This document shows, piece after piece, positions 1 to 8,264 of a stretch of 64,000 nucleotides of DNA; within the stretch, counting starts at the first letter, position 1, and every line of letters begins with the position of its first letter. The translations under genes and the position numbers were made by a program. The stretch comes from Martinezella lusitana (GTDB lineage: Bacteria; Pseudomonadota; Alphaproteobacteria; Rhizobiales; Rhizobiaceae), in contig NZ_JAFEVL010000042.1 in the NCBI RefSeq assembly GCF_016901135.1, positions 1 through 64,000 of the forward strand. The letters are read 5' to 3'. A model generated the notes under the pieces. That model saw only the letters and a program-made list of their open reading frames with translations, was not told where the DNA came from and searched no databases.

Positions 1-242
1 CCGGTCAAGTTGATTGTTGCTTCCGGCAGGGCAATCCTCCAAGAGAGCAGCCTTCCTGAGGGAAGTCGATTCTTCTCAAAGCCTTACAGCGATCATGCCA
101 TCGCTGACGCGATGGCCAGGATGCTTTTGGGCGACTTTAGGTTTCCCACCGCATAAGGAGCCGTTTCAGCCAACGAAGCAGTCTTGTGCAACATTTTCTT
201 GTAAGCTGGTAGGGAAAGAGACCGGCCGGGAACAAGGCAAAC

Positions 243-608
243 ATGTCGATGCAGCTTACGAGCTTTTGCGACCTTCTGGCGGTTTTGACGATGACGTTCC
301 TGTCGATGCTGCCTGCAATTGGAGCCGCCCTTGTATGGCCTCCCGCAGCCATCTGGCTTCTCCTCACGGGTGCCTGGCTGAAAGCAGCGGTCCTGGTCAA
401 CATCGGCGTATGCGTGATAGGGCTGATCGACAATCTGCTGCGTCCACCGTTGGTCGGTAAGGGAACGCGGCTGCTCGACTGCGTCGTACTGATCTCGACA
501 GTCGGCGGCATCTCCCGGTCCGGCATCAACGGAGTCGTCATCGGCCCCTTGATCGCCGCCTTGTTTATTGCCGCATGGCCGATTTTCGATCGAACAGCAG
601 AGCGCTGA
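243..608 (+). pseudogene. AI-2E family (PerM-like) transporter, C-terminal fragment
   Basis: The frame encodes about 120 residues resembling the C-terminal third of AI-2E/PerM-type permeases. It shows SMLPAIGAALVW, then IDNLLRPPLVGKGTR, then GINGVVIGPLIAALF, which in the family form the last membrane helices. Full-length members have about 350 residues. The upstream 240 bases have stops in this frame and no recognisable N-terminal half, so the gene is a 5'-truncated remnant and not simply cut by the window edge. The first ten residues do not look like the family. A functional short protein is unlikely, although four hydrophobic segments remain. Confidence 0.65.
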
Positions 609-785
609 AAGAGCAAAGTCCAAAAGAATTGAATAAGAATTCACCGGCTTCCCAGCACCTTAAGCAACGGACGGGAGTGACGAAGCGTAGGTGATGGACG
701 AGCTTGCGAGCCTGTCTGACAGATGCGGCGGCTCGTTCTTACGCCGACGCCCAGAGAGCCGACGCCAAGAGAACCGGAAACAATC

Positions 786-1655
786 ATGGCACAAATTCGT
801 ATCCATCACCGCACGATCTATCACTATCGCTACGTGGTCAATCTCAGGCCTCACCGGCTGATGTTGAGGCCGCGCGAGAGCCCCGATCTCCAGCTGCTGT
901 CGCATGAGGTCTCGATAACACCACAGGCCCAGGTCAGTTGGGCGATCGACGTATTCGGCAACGCCGTTGCCACCGCGGTTTTCAACGAGATGGCCGATGT
1001 CCTGACCGTTGATAGCGTCGCCGTGGTCGACCTTACCGCCGCAGCATGGCCGGTCTTTGCCATTGCAGGCACCGCCCTTACCTTTCCATTCCGCTATTCG
1101 GACGAGGAATGGACGGATCTCGGCGCGCTGACGGCTCGGCAGTATGAAGACCCGTCTCAGCAACTTCAGCGGTGGGCACAAGGATTTGTCGCAAGCAATT
1201 CGACAGACACGCTCTCGCTTCTGAAGGACATAAGCGCTGGGGTGTCGTCATCGATCTCCTATCAAAGCCGTGAGGCGGAAGGCACACAGACGCCAACCCA
1301 GACGCTCGATGGTGGTTGGGGATCATGCCGTGACTTCGCGGTGCTGTTTGCCGAAACTGTCCGTTGTCTGGGCTTTGGAGCGCGTATCGTGTCGGGATAC
1401 CTGTTCAATCCCGATCAAATATTGCTCGGTTCGCAGGATCAGGGCTCGACCCATGCGTGGGTCGAGGTGTTCGTCCCCGGCGCAGGGTGGATCACATTTG
1501 ATCCGACCAATCGCAGCATGGGCGGGGCCAATCTCATCCCCGTCGCCGTCACCCGTGATATCGCGCAGTCCGTTCCCGTCGCCGGCAGCTTCGTCGGTGC
1601 CTCCGACGCATTTATATCCATGAACGTCGAGGTCGAGGTCGAGGTCTCCACATGA
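786..1655 (+). CDS. Transglutaminase-like cysteine protease family protein
   Basis: A 289-residue protein of the bacterial transglutaminase-like superfamily, whose members are probably proteases or peptidases. The N-terminus from MAQIRIHHRTIYHY matches the bacterial transglutaminase N-terminal beta domain, which decided the start; an in-frame ATG at 723 would add 21 unrelated Arg/Pro-rich residues. The catalytic triad is visible: Cys in GSCRDFAVLFAET, His in GSTHAWVEVF and Asp in ITFDPTNR. No signal peptide is seen, so it is probably cytoplasmic. The last residues are an odd VEVEVEV repeat. The usual rhizobial partners (alpha-E and circularly permuted ATP-grasp genes) are not adjacent. The substrate is unknown. 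Confidence 0.85.
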   Translation: MAQIRIHHRTIYHYRYVVNLRPHRLMLRPRESPDLQLLSHEVSITPQAQVSWAIDVFGNAVATAVFNEMADVLTVDSVAVVDLTAAAWPVFAIAGTALTFPFRYSDEEWTDLGALTARQYEDPSQQLQRWAQGFVASNSTDTLSLLKDISAGVSSSISYQSREAEGTQTPTQTLDGGWGSCRDFAVLFAETVRCLGFGARIVSGYLFNPDQILLGSQDQGSTHAWVEVFVPGAGWITFDPTNRSMGGANLIPVAVTRDIAQSVPVAGSFVGASDAFISMNVEVEVEVST

Positions 1656-1689
1656 GCTTCGCAAGCAGCCCCACGAGGATTTTAGTCGT

Positions 1690-1908
1690 CTAGCCATTCG
1701 CACGGATCACGACCCGAACGAGATTATCGTCCATCACCATCGGAACGGCAGCCTCAACCTCAAGGTAAAGCCGATAGATAGTGGCCGCCAGCGGTTCGCC
1801 GGTGTCGATCATCTCAAGGAGTTCGCTTGCACTTGATGGGCGCTGCAGGAGATCGAAAAATCGGAGTGTCGGGAATGCGGCTGACGACCATCGATACCGA
1901 TCCCGCAA
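1690..1908 (-). CDS. Small hypothetical protein, doubtful
   Basis: A possible 72-residue protein with a TTG start. The last 45 residues (from SASELLEMIDTGEP to VRVVIRANG) have natural-looking composition, while the first 25 do not, and an overlapping frame holds an ATG just upstream. This could be a short real gene or the 3' end of a decayed one. No family is recognised and no good ribosome binding site is seen. It lies between the transglutaminase gene and the broken antiporter, in a region already rich in gene remnants. Confidence 0.25.
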   Translation of the reverse strand: MRDRYRWSSAAFPTLRFFDLLQRPSSASELLEMIDTGEPLAATIYRLYLEVEAAVPMVMDDNLVRVVIRANG

Positions 1909-2195
1909 CTGGCAAATTGGTGGTCACAAGCCGAATTGACCTGCGTCGGAACTGACCCCTAGGACGCCCGGTTGTGGAGCGTTCACCGCTCTGCGGCTTC
2001 CACCTTCGTTGGCCGTTTAATAGACAGAGTGCGCCGTTTGCTTTCGGCGGGCGCGGGACCTTCGGCCGTCGATCCATCTCATCGCCGGGGTGACTGCGAT
2101 ACCGTGGACAACAATTGACGTGAGAACGATAAGGAGGACAGTTGCCCAGACGGTCTCGACACGCTCGAACTCGGCTTGGCCCGTTGCGTATGCCA

Positions 2196-2202
2196 GGTAG
2201 TA
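2196..2202. repeat. Target site duplication, left copy
   Basis: The 7-bp string GGTAGTA directly precedes the left IS end (TGCGG) and recurs at 4788-4794 directly after the right end (CCGCA). Removing the IS plus one copy restores the antiporter reading frame across the junction (SIYYLAYATG), which confirms the boundary. Confidence 0.85.
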
Positions 2203-2207
2203 TGCGG

Positions 2208-2272
2208 ATTTCAGAGGATCGGGACAGTCATTTCAGCAAGTTGCGGACAAGCGTTTCGCTAAGTCGCGGACA
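2208..2272. repeat. IS21 left-end multiple repeats (3 copies, 23-bp period)
   Basis: Three related copies of a roughly 19-bp motif, which read on the minus strand as TGTCC(G/C)(C/G)-N-AC/CT-...-GAAA. They end at 2226, 2249 and 2272, exactly 23 bp apart. They are in inverted orientation to the four copies at the right end. By analogy with IS21 these are transposase (IstA) binding sites. Confidence 0.8.
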
Positions 2273-3085
2273 ACGGGTGGGATCGATTCCCGGTTGCCTA
2301 GTTGCTGTTACTGATGATTGATTTCGTTTATTTCGGCGCCGGTCAAGAGCATCGGTGGCTTTCCGCTTCCGCATGCTGTCGCCTTCGAGCGTTATGCGGT
2401 GTGCGTTGTGAACAATACGGTCCAAGATCGCATCGGCTAAAGTGGCCTCTCCGATCATCTCGTGCCAGGCGGCCACGGGAATCTGGGCCGTGATCAGGGT
2501 GGACTTCCGCCGATATCTTTCCTCGAAGATTTCCAGCAGATCGAGGCGCTGCCGGTCGTTCAAGGTATGGGTTCCCCAGTCATCAAGCACCAGCAGGTGA
2601 ACGCGTGCAAGCTTGTCGACGAGGCGCGGAAAGCGCCCGTCCAGCCTGGCAAGTGCGAGGTCCTCGAACAACCGCGGCATACGAACGTAGAGGACAGAGT
2701 AGTCGAGGCGAGCCGCCTGGCGTGCGAACGCACAAGCAATCCACGTCTTACCGGTCCCTGTCTGGCCGGTCAGGATGAGGTTCTCGTTTGCCTTGAGCCA
2801 TGCACCTTGTGCCAGAGACAGGACGTTCCGGCGATCGAGGCCCCGATGCGATCCAAAATCGATGTCTTCGATCGAAGCATTGGCAAAACGAAGTTTTGCG
2901 GTGGCGAGCCTGTTTGTCAGCCTTCGGTCTGTTCTGACGGCGATCTCGCGGTCGAGCATCAGACCGAGCCGTTCGTCGAAGCTCAGATCGTTTCCATGAG
3001 TTTGCTCGAGAAGCTCGCGATAAGCCGTTGCCATGCCGGCAAGACCAAGCGCATTCATTTGCTCCAGTGTCGGATGTGTTAGCAT
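2228..3085 (-). CDS. istB: IS21-like helper ATPase IstB
   Basis: A 285-residue AAA+/DnaA-like ATPase that assists the IstA transposase in target selection and strand transfer. The Walker A motif is [15 protein letters not shown] and Walker B is [10 protein letters not shown]. The N-terminal helical region begins [18 protein letters not shown], as in other IstB proteins. Length is slightly above the usual 250-260; the C-terminal tail after [13 protein letters not shown] is low-complexity and runs into the left-end repeats (its last residues, LVRNLLK, are encoded by them). It starts 12 bp after the end of istA, consistent with one transcript. It appears complete. Confidence 0.92.
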   Translation of the reverse strand: MLTHPTLEQMNALGLAGMATAYRELLEQTHGNDLSFDERLGLMLDREIAVRTDRRLTNRLATAKLRFANASIEDIDFGSHRGLDRRNVLSLAQGAWLKANENLILTGQTGTGKTWIACAFARQAARLDYSVLYVRMPRLFEDLALARLDGRFPRLVDKLARVHLLVLDDWGTHTLNDRQRLDLLEIFEERYRRKSTLITAQIPVAAWHEMIGEATLADAILDRIVHNAHRITLEGDSMRKRKATDALDRRRNKRNQSSVTATRQPGIDPTRCPRLSETLVRNLLK

Positions 3086-3097
3086 CTAATGTCCTCT

Positions 3098-4619
3098 TCA
3101 TTGGTAGTAGGTTTTGCCGCGGATATTGCCGTGCGGCGGCGCCGGCTTCACGGCCTCGCTCATGGTTGGAGCCTGATCGAGACCAGATCTGAGAATGTTG
3201 GCGACGGACGAATAGCTCAGCGCGTTGATGATCAGTGCTCGCTCGCAAGCCATCTCGAGCCGATTGGATTTGTAGCGGCGCGCCAGAGAAAGAACGCCTT
3301 GAGCGGATCGATAGCCCTGTTCGGGATGTGGGCGGTCGCATAGCAGGCGTTCGATAAAGGTCGCGGTATTGGTCCCGACCTTCGCTGCTTCCCGGCGCAA
3401 TGTGTGGGGCGTCGTGTTTGCGTAGCGCTGGTGAGCCTTGGGCATATGTTCATTGACGGTGACGTGGCCTGAGCGCTGCGAGCTTCGAATGTGGCTGGCG
3501 ACACGTTTGTGGTCAAAGAAGATCTCGACGGCCCGATAGGTCAGTCTGATGTCGACCCGCCTTCCGATGAGGCCGTGCGGCACGGAATAGAACGTCTTCT
3601 CGACCTCGACATGGTAATCGGGATGAACCTTCGCGATCTTCCATTCCGCATACTCAAACGGCGTTGAAGGCAATGGCTTGAGCTGGGAGCGCTCGACTTC
3701 ATCGAACAAAGCGCGCCGAGATTTGCCATATCGCCGCATCGTTCGGGTATTGAGGTCCTCGATCAAAGCGCTGATGCGGATATTGAGATCGACAAGGCTG
3801 AAGAACCGCTCGTTTCGAAGTCTGGCCAGGACCCACCTCTCGACGATTAAAACCGTCCCTTCCGCAGAGGGTTTGTCCCGAGGATGCCGAGGGCGTGCTG
3901 GAACCACTGTTGTGTCATAGTGCTCGGCGAAGGCGGCAAAGGTCGCATTCAACGTCGGTTCGAACCAAAGAGCCTTAGCCACCGCAGACTTGAGGTTGTC
4001 GCAGATCGTCGTCTTCGTCACGCCACCAAAGAAACTGAAGGCCCGCTGGTTCGCCTCGATCCAATCCGGCAGCTTTTGACTGAAGCTTGCATAAGAGAAC
4101 GTCAATTGCGACGCGCTCAGCACCGCCACATAGATCTGCGCCGCGCGGATCTCGCCAGAAGAAGGATCGATGATCGGGATCGTATGGCCGGCGTAGTCGC
4201 ATTCCATCGCCACGCCACCGACATGACGGCTACGGTAGGTGGGCTTGGCACGGCTTTCGTGATCGGCAAACCGGCCGCAAAACCAGGTGTACCCATAGCC
4301 ATCTGGATGAGCTTCCCGATATTCCTGCCATAACAGATTGAGCGTTACGCCCTTGCGCTACAGCTCGCTGGCCACCTTCGGCCAATTCGGCTCAACGGTA
4401 TCGCGTGGAGGTCGCCCCATTCGGCGGAATAGTCGTTGCTGGAGAATTTCATCCTCGTCCAGGTCCGGGGGAAGCGGCCAGACCGCAAGCCCGGCTTCCC
4501 GCGCCCGCAGCACATACGTCGAAACCGACGTCTTGCTTATCTTCAGCCGCTCAGAAACGGCACGTATCGACAATCCCTGCTCGAACGTCAGCCGCAGTAT
4601 TGATCCGTCTGGGCATCAT
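3098..4619 (-). pseudogene. istA: IS21-like transposase IstA, frameshifted and with amber stop
   Basis: The DDE transposase of the IS. The catalytic core is preserved: Asp in ECDYAGHTIP, Asp in ICDNLKSAV, Glu in GTVLIVERW. Two lesions break it. The start region at 4619 (MMPRRINT) is out of frame with the helix-turn-helix region that follows (LRLTFEQGLSIRAVSERL), implying a small deletion near 4593. An in-frame TAG at 4358-4360 sits where Lys is normal (VASEL-stop-RKGVTLNLLW), and the frame then continues open for 48 codons into the intact 371-residue C-terminal part. A TTG-started C-terminal product might still be made, but it lacks the DNA-binding domain. Confidence 0.88.
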
Positions 4620-4693
4620 GTCCTCGCTCAAACCACGAGGGCAAAGTGCCAGATCGGCGCTCACGAAAATCGATCTAAATCCGCCGCGATAGC

Positions 4694-4782
4694 TGTCCGC
4701 GACTTAGTAAAGTCGCTGTCCCGTACTTTCCGAAATCGATGTCCGCGACTTACTGAAATCTCTGTCCGGGACTTTGTGAAAC
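4694..4782. repeat. IS21 right-end multiple repeats (4 copies, 23-bp period)
   Basis: Four copies of a 20-bp motif start at 4694, 4717, 4740 and 4763, an exact 23-bp spacing. Each follows the pattern TGTCCGCGACTTACTGAAAT with a few changes. Together with the three inverted copies at the left end they form the terminal recognition arrays of the IS. The copies lie upstream of istA and may also carry its promoter. Confidence 0.85.
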
Positions 4783-4787
4783 CCGCA

Positions 4788-4794
4788 GGTAGTA
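4788..4794. repeat. Target site duplication, right copy
   Basis: GGTAGTA, identical to 2196-2202, directly after the right IS end. Confidence 0.85.
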
Positions 4795-5948
4795 GATTGA
4801 TCCCAGGCCCCTGATGCCAAACACAGCGATGATCAGGCTTTCGCCCGGCGGATGTCCGGAGCCGATCAGACTCAGTCAGCCAATGATCGGACGGACAAAT
4901 ACGATCGCCAAGAAGGCGACGACCGCGACCCGCCAATCAATTCCCCCGAGCATCTGACCGCTTGCCGCGATCGAACCGAGGCAGACCAGTAGAACCATCA
5001 TCAGCAATCGTTCTATTTGCTCGGCGAAGTCATGAAGTTGCTCATGAAAATCATGGTCCCGCTCACTCGCCCTGAATGCGACCGCCGCAAGGAAGACGGC
5101 GACAAAGCCGTAGCCACCAACCAGTTGCGTCAGCCCATACGTGGTAAATGTCATGCCCACTGCAACGAAGCCATCCTGCGTCTTCGCGAGGCTGCTTCCT
5201 CTCATCCTGAACGACAAAAAGCCGAAGGCCTTCCCCAGCGCCCATCCAACGACGCCGCCCGCGGCCAGTCTCCAGAACACATCCAGAAATGCCCAATGCT
5301 GCAAAAGATCCCTCCCCTCTTTCGCGGCAAGCGCCAGGGCGATGGCAAGGTGGACGAAAGGGAAGCTCAGGCCGTCGTTCAGACCGGCTTCGGATGTCAA
5401 AGCAAAGCGGACCTCGTCCTCCTCACCCGTTTGTGGTGGTCCGACCTGCACGTCACTGGCGAGCACCGGATCGGTCGGGGCAAGGCAAGCCCGAGTAAAA
5501 CAGCAGACGCCACTCCGAGCCCCAGTATCCATGACCCGAGGAATGCCAGAGCACCGATCGTCAGCGGCATGGCTATGCCGAGAAGCCGCCATGTCGTCAT
5601 CCACCGTTTCCATCCGATCGGACGGTCGAGTTTCAACCCCGCACCCATCAAAGCGACGATGACGACAATCTCGGTCATCCGCTCGGTAAATTCACGGCTT
5701 TCCAGCGGATTGAAGCGCGGGAGAAGTGGGAACGGCGACCATGCAAGCAGTGCGCCAATGGCCAGACACGCGATTGGAAGCGATAATGGGAGCCTTCTCA
5801 TCATCAGCGGCAACCAGGCCGTCAGAAGGACGACAACACCGAGGATGGTCAGAGTGACGATATACAGATCCATTCACTCTGCCTTGCCGATGATTCAATT
5901 CTTTCTGAAGTCCCGTATCGTGTCGCAATGTGCCGACGACAAACGGGT

Positions 5949-6353
5949 TCAAGCGGATTGCACGGCTTTCTCGACATCCTGGGCAGAGTGGCCCGTCAGA
6001 TCCTTTGGGATTTCCAGAAGCAATTTGGCGGAAAGGAACTTGTGATAGTGCTCTCGCAGTTCGCCCAGTGAACGCGGCGCCGAAATGACCACGAGATTGA
6101 CAATCCCGCCCTCCAACACCTGCTTGTTGAGGTATTGAGCGACACCGGCGGAAAATCCGTCTTCCGCCATCTGGCTTTCATCCGGGTTCGCCGAGGTGCT
6201 TCCGTGGCGACCGCCCGAGCCTTTGGCTTCGTCCTCTATGGAAATGTCAGGTAGCGCGGTTAGACTGAGTTCCGCGCCAGTCCCGGTGTTGCGATAGAGA
6301 TCTAGTTTTTCACCGTCGGTCACGGCGACGACTGTACCTTGCGGAAGTATCAT
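5949..6353 (-). CDS. Host attachment family protein
   Basis: A 134-residue protein resembling the family annotated as required for attachment to host cells, common in rhizobia and agrobacteria. Visible features are the start MILPQGTVVAVTDGEKLDLYRN, the segment GSGGRHGSTSANPDE, and near the end VISAPRSLGELREHYHKFLS followed by LTGHSAQDVEKAV. I chose the ATG at 6353, which has GGGA seven bases upstream; an ATG four codons earlier (6365) is possible. An in-frame start at 6536 would add about 60 residues without family resemblance. It is probably cytoplasmic. The attachment role is inherited from the family name; the biochemical activity is not established. Confidence 0.82.
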   Translation of the reverse strand: MILPQGTVVAVTDGEKLDLYRNTGTGAELSLTALPDISIEDEAKGSGGRHGSTSANPDESQMAEDGFSAGVAQYLNKQVLEGGIVNLVVISAPRSLGELREHYHKFLSAKLLLEIPKDLTGHSAQDVEKAVQSA

Positions 6354-6587
6354 TGGATTTCCCATGAAGTTGGCTCGAGCCGCTTCACGAGGAATTTCGC
6401 GAACGACGAGAACGTCGCGTTTTCCGCGAAAAAATACTAGAGACGGCGATTGTGGCTTTTCGAGGTGAATCGGTTCTCTCGGCCAAGCATGTCGCCACAT
6501 CGCCCGCATCCATATGCAGCAAACGAGGACGTGCACCTTTCCCGATCGTTCTAGCTTCCCGCCATATTTAGAGAGCTCGCTGACGCG

Positions 6588-6926
6588 CTACTGGGCGGTG
6601 AAAAACGTCAGCAGGACCTTGCCCTTGTCGCCGAGCAAGCATACGAACCTGTCCGGCTTTCCGGTCTTTTCCTTTCGGGCGATGTAGGCCTCTCCAAGAA
6701 TGACGGTCTTCACGGCCACATCCTCGACCTTAGTATCAGCATTGCTGATGGCGAGGCTTTCCATGTCCATGACAAGATCGGTGATCTCCGGCGACCGCTC
6801 CTGGAGCGCGAGAAGCCCTGTGTTCTTGCAGGCGTTGACTGCCGGATCCTCAGCTGTCTGGGCAAAAGCGTTTTCTGTGAGAAGACCGACAAGGACGGCC
6901 GTAATGGCGAATGCTACACATTTCAT
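6588..6926 (-). CDS. Small secreted hypothetical protein
   Basis: A 112-residue protein with a clear signal peptide: MKCVAFAITAVLVGLL, then a probable cleavage after AFA or AQ near residue 22. The mature part is about 90 residues with two cysteines (VNACKNTG and RFVCLLGD) that could form a disulfide. The family is not recognised. It follows csbD on the same strand but is separated from it by a terminator, so it probably has its own promoter within the 70-bp gap. A periplasmic or secreted location is inferred. Confidence 0.7.
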   Translation of the reverse strand: MKCVAFAITAVLVGLLTENAFAQTAEDPAVNACKNTGLLALQERSPEITDLVMDMESLAISNADTKVEDVAVKTVILGEAYIARKEKTGKPDRFVCLLGDKGKVLLTFFTAQ

Positions 6927-6942
6927 GGTCGTTTCTTTCGTG

Positions 6943-6968
6943 AAAAAAGCCCGCGACCAGCGCGGGCT
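6943..6968 (-). terminator. Rho-independent terminator of the csbD-like gene
   Basis: An 8-bp stem (AGCCCGCG / CGCGGGCT) with a 5-base loop, followed on the minus strand by six T residues. It lies 28 bases beyond the csbD-like stop codon. Confidence 0.88.
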
Positions 6969-6996
6969 TAAAGTGAACTTGAGTGCTCGAATTTGG

Positions 6997-7188
6997 CTAT
7001 GCCTTATCGACGACCTTTTTCACCGCATCCTTGACGTCGCCCTTGGCAACCTGGGCCTTGCCCTTGGCTTCCTGTAGGGCACCCTTTGCCTGTTCCTCGT
7101 GATTATCAACGGCTTTGCCCACGGCCTGCCGCGTCTTGCCGGCGACTTCGTTCGTCGTGCCCTTAATCTTGTCTGCAGTGCTTCCCAT
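6997..7188 (-). CDS. CsbD family stress protein
   Basis: A 63-residue, highly charged protein (MGSTADKIKGTTNEVAGK...) rich in Lys, Ala and Glu and without hydrophobic core segments, typical of the CsbD family of general-stress proteins. Members are induced by sigma-B in Bacillus and by general stress in proteobacteria; the molecular role is unknown. The upstream sequence AAGGAGAAGATT gives a strong ribosome binding site. A terminator follows. Clustering with the host attachment and cold shock genes suggests a small stress/adaptation island, though that is only inferred from position. Confidence 0.9.
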   Translation of the reverse strand: MGSTADKIKGTTNEVAGKTRQAVGKAVDNHEEQAKGALQEAKGKAQVAKGDVKDAVKKVVDKA

Positions 7189-7919
7189 AATCTTCTCCTT
7201 CGTTTGGCTGAAACGAAAGCCATGAAACCGCTATTCGTTCCACGCGTGAACGCTCCTCCGCAACAATTGCTCTTTTGAAGCCACGCAAAGGGGACGTCAG
7301 CAAGCGACACATCACTGATACAATGGCGATCAGTTTGACGGAGATCGCTCCGGCGCAGGGCACGGGGAGCGGCCCAAGTTGTTGGATCGTGTTCCCCTCC
7401 TGCAAACACGCGAACGTTACGTGGCCTGGTTTAAGGACCGCAATGGACGCCGGGAAGATCCGAAACCCTTGCGGGTTGGGCTGGCTACCGGCGGGCCGGC
7501 GAACTCGCGCCGTGTCGCCATAAGGAAGTCCCCGGCCCCACGGTGTTCGATTGTCGACGACAAACCGATCTGTCCTTGTTCATTTGACAGAGCTCCATAT
7601 TTTCCTCTGGGTCTCGGCGAGATGGCAAACTGGGTCAGTCTTACGTGCAATTTAACAAGTCGGGGACTGGCGCAGCCTGAACCACTGGATTGCGCTAATC
7701 AGGTGCACAATCAAAGAGAGAGGCTTTTCAACTTGAAAAACTAAAAGTTGACAATTCCATAAATATGACCACATAAGCCTCATCGATATTTGCTTGCTGA
7801 GCTTTGGTTACCGCGCGTTTGGCACCGCGCCCTGAACGAACCTTCCTTTCAAAAATCGCTATCCACCAGCTGCAACGCGTGAGCGTTGTGGTCTCTCTAT
7901 TGCTATGAAAGGGTTCTTC
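7189..7919. other. Intergenic region upstream of csbD and csp genes
   Basis: About 730 bases without a convincing gene. The open frames here (for example 7379-7744 and 7417-7650) have Arg/Pro-rich, shadow-like compositions. The right part, from about 7745, probably holds the promoter and the long 5' leader expected for a cold shock mRNA; the left part holds the csbD promoter. No repeat or RNA structure was recognised. Confidence 0.4.
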
Positions 7920-8129
7920 ATGACCACTGGCACAGTTAAATGGTTTAATTCCACCAAGGGCTTCGGTTTCATTCAGCCTGATAATGGCGGCACCGATGCG
8001 TTCGTCCACATCTCGGCTGTCGAGCGCGCTGGTATGCGCGAGCTCGTCGAAGGCCAGAAGATTGGCTTCGAACTGGAGCGCGACGTAAAGTCGGGCAAAA
8101 TGTCGGCCTGCAATCTCCAGGCTGCCTAA
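7920..8129 (+). CDS. cspA: CspA-type cold shock protein
   Basis: A 69-residue single-domain cold shock protein, an OB-fold RNA chaperone that melts mRNA secondary structure. RNP1 is KGFGFIQ and RNP2 is DAFVHIS, both intact, and the N-terminus [14 protein letters not shown] is canonical. I chose the ATG at 7920, preceded by GAAAGGG; an in-frame ATG at 7905 adds five residues not found in the family and overlaps the binding site. A terminator follows 70 bases after the stop, so the gene is monocistronic. The symbol is generic, as rhizobia carry several csp paralogues. Confidence 0.95.
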   Translation: MTTGTVKWFNSTKGFGFIQPDNGGTDAFVHISAVERAGMRELVEGQKIGFELERDVKSGKMSACNLQAA

Positions 8130-8198
8130 CGCACTCGGTATCTGCTTTCCCTTGACCACGGATGTACTGGCACTGTTGAGAGCATGATACCAAACCAA

Positions 8199-8226
8199 GG
8201 TCAGGCAGTTTGCCTGGCCTTTTTTT
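8199..8226 (+). terminator. Rho-independent terminator of the cold shock gene
   Basis: A 9-bp stem GGTCAGGCA / TGCCTGGCC (one G-T pair) with a three-base loop, followed by seven T residues. Confidence 0.9.
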
Positions 8227-8264
8227 GATATGCAATCCTTCTGATCGCCGTTAGGCTCATCTTC

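Larger units (their letters stand above)
2203..4787 (-). mobile_element. IS21-family insertion sequence, 2,585 bp
   Basis: The element carries istA and istB in the usual order on the minus strand, has 5'-TG...CA-3' ends with short inverted TGCGG/CCGCA tips, and is flanked by a 7-bp duplication. Multiple repeats at both ends are typical of IS21 and act as transposase binding sites in that family. The insertion lies in an antiporter gene. Since istA is broken, the copy is probably non-autonomous now; istB still looks intact. Confidence 0.92.
2017..5873 (-). pseudogene. Cation:proton antiporter (CPA1/NhaP-like), triply disrupted
   Basis: Read on the minus strand, the pieces rebuild one Na+/H+ antiporter. 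Piece one (5873 to about 5480) starts MDLYIVTLTILGVVVLL and ends at GLAL. One missing base near 5477-5483 shifts the frame inside the conserved motif LAPTDPVLASDVQVGPP, which continues in the second frame down to VRPIIG. A TGA at 4876-4878 replaces the expected Trp, after which the frame reads on through GHPPGESLIIAVFGIRG to SIYYL at the IS edge. The reading frame resumes beyond the IS at 2202 (YYLAYATGQAEFERVET) and ends at TAA, 2017-2019. Joined, it encodes a normal-looking multi-helix antiporter. Frameshift, stop and insertion are independent, so the gene is dead. Confidence 0.9.

Noticed and set aside
5017..6045. 342-codon plus-strand frame
   Set aside because: Antisense to the antiporter pseudogene; no recognisable domain.
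7379..7744. 121-codon plus-strand frame in the csbD/csp gap
   Set aside because: Arg/Pro/Ser-rich with no family resemblance; probably chance.
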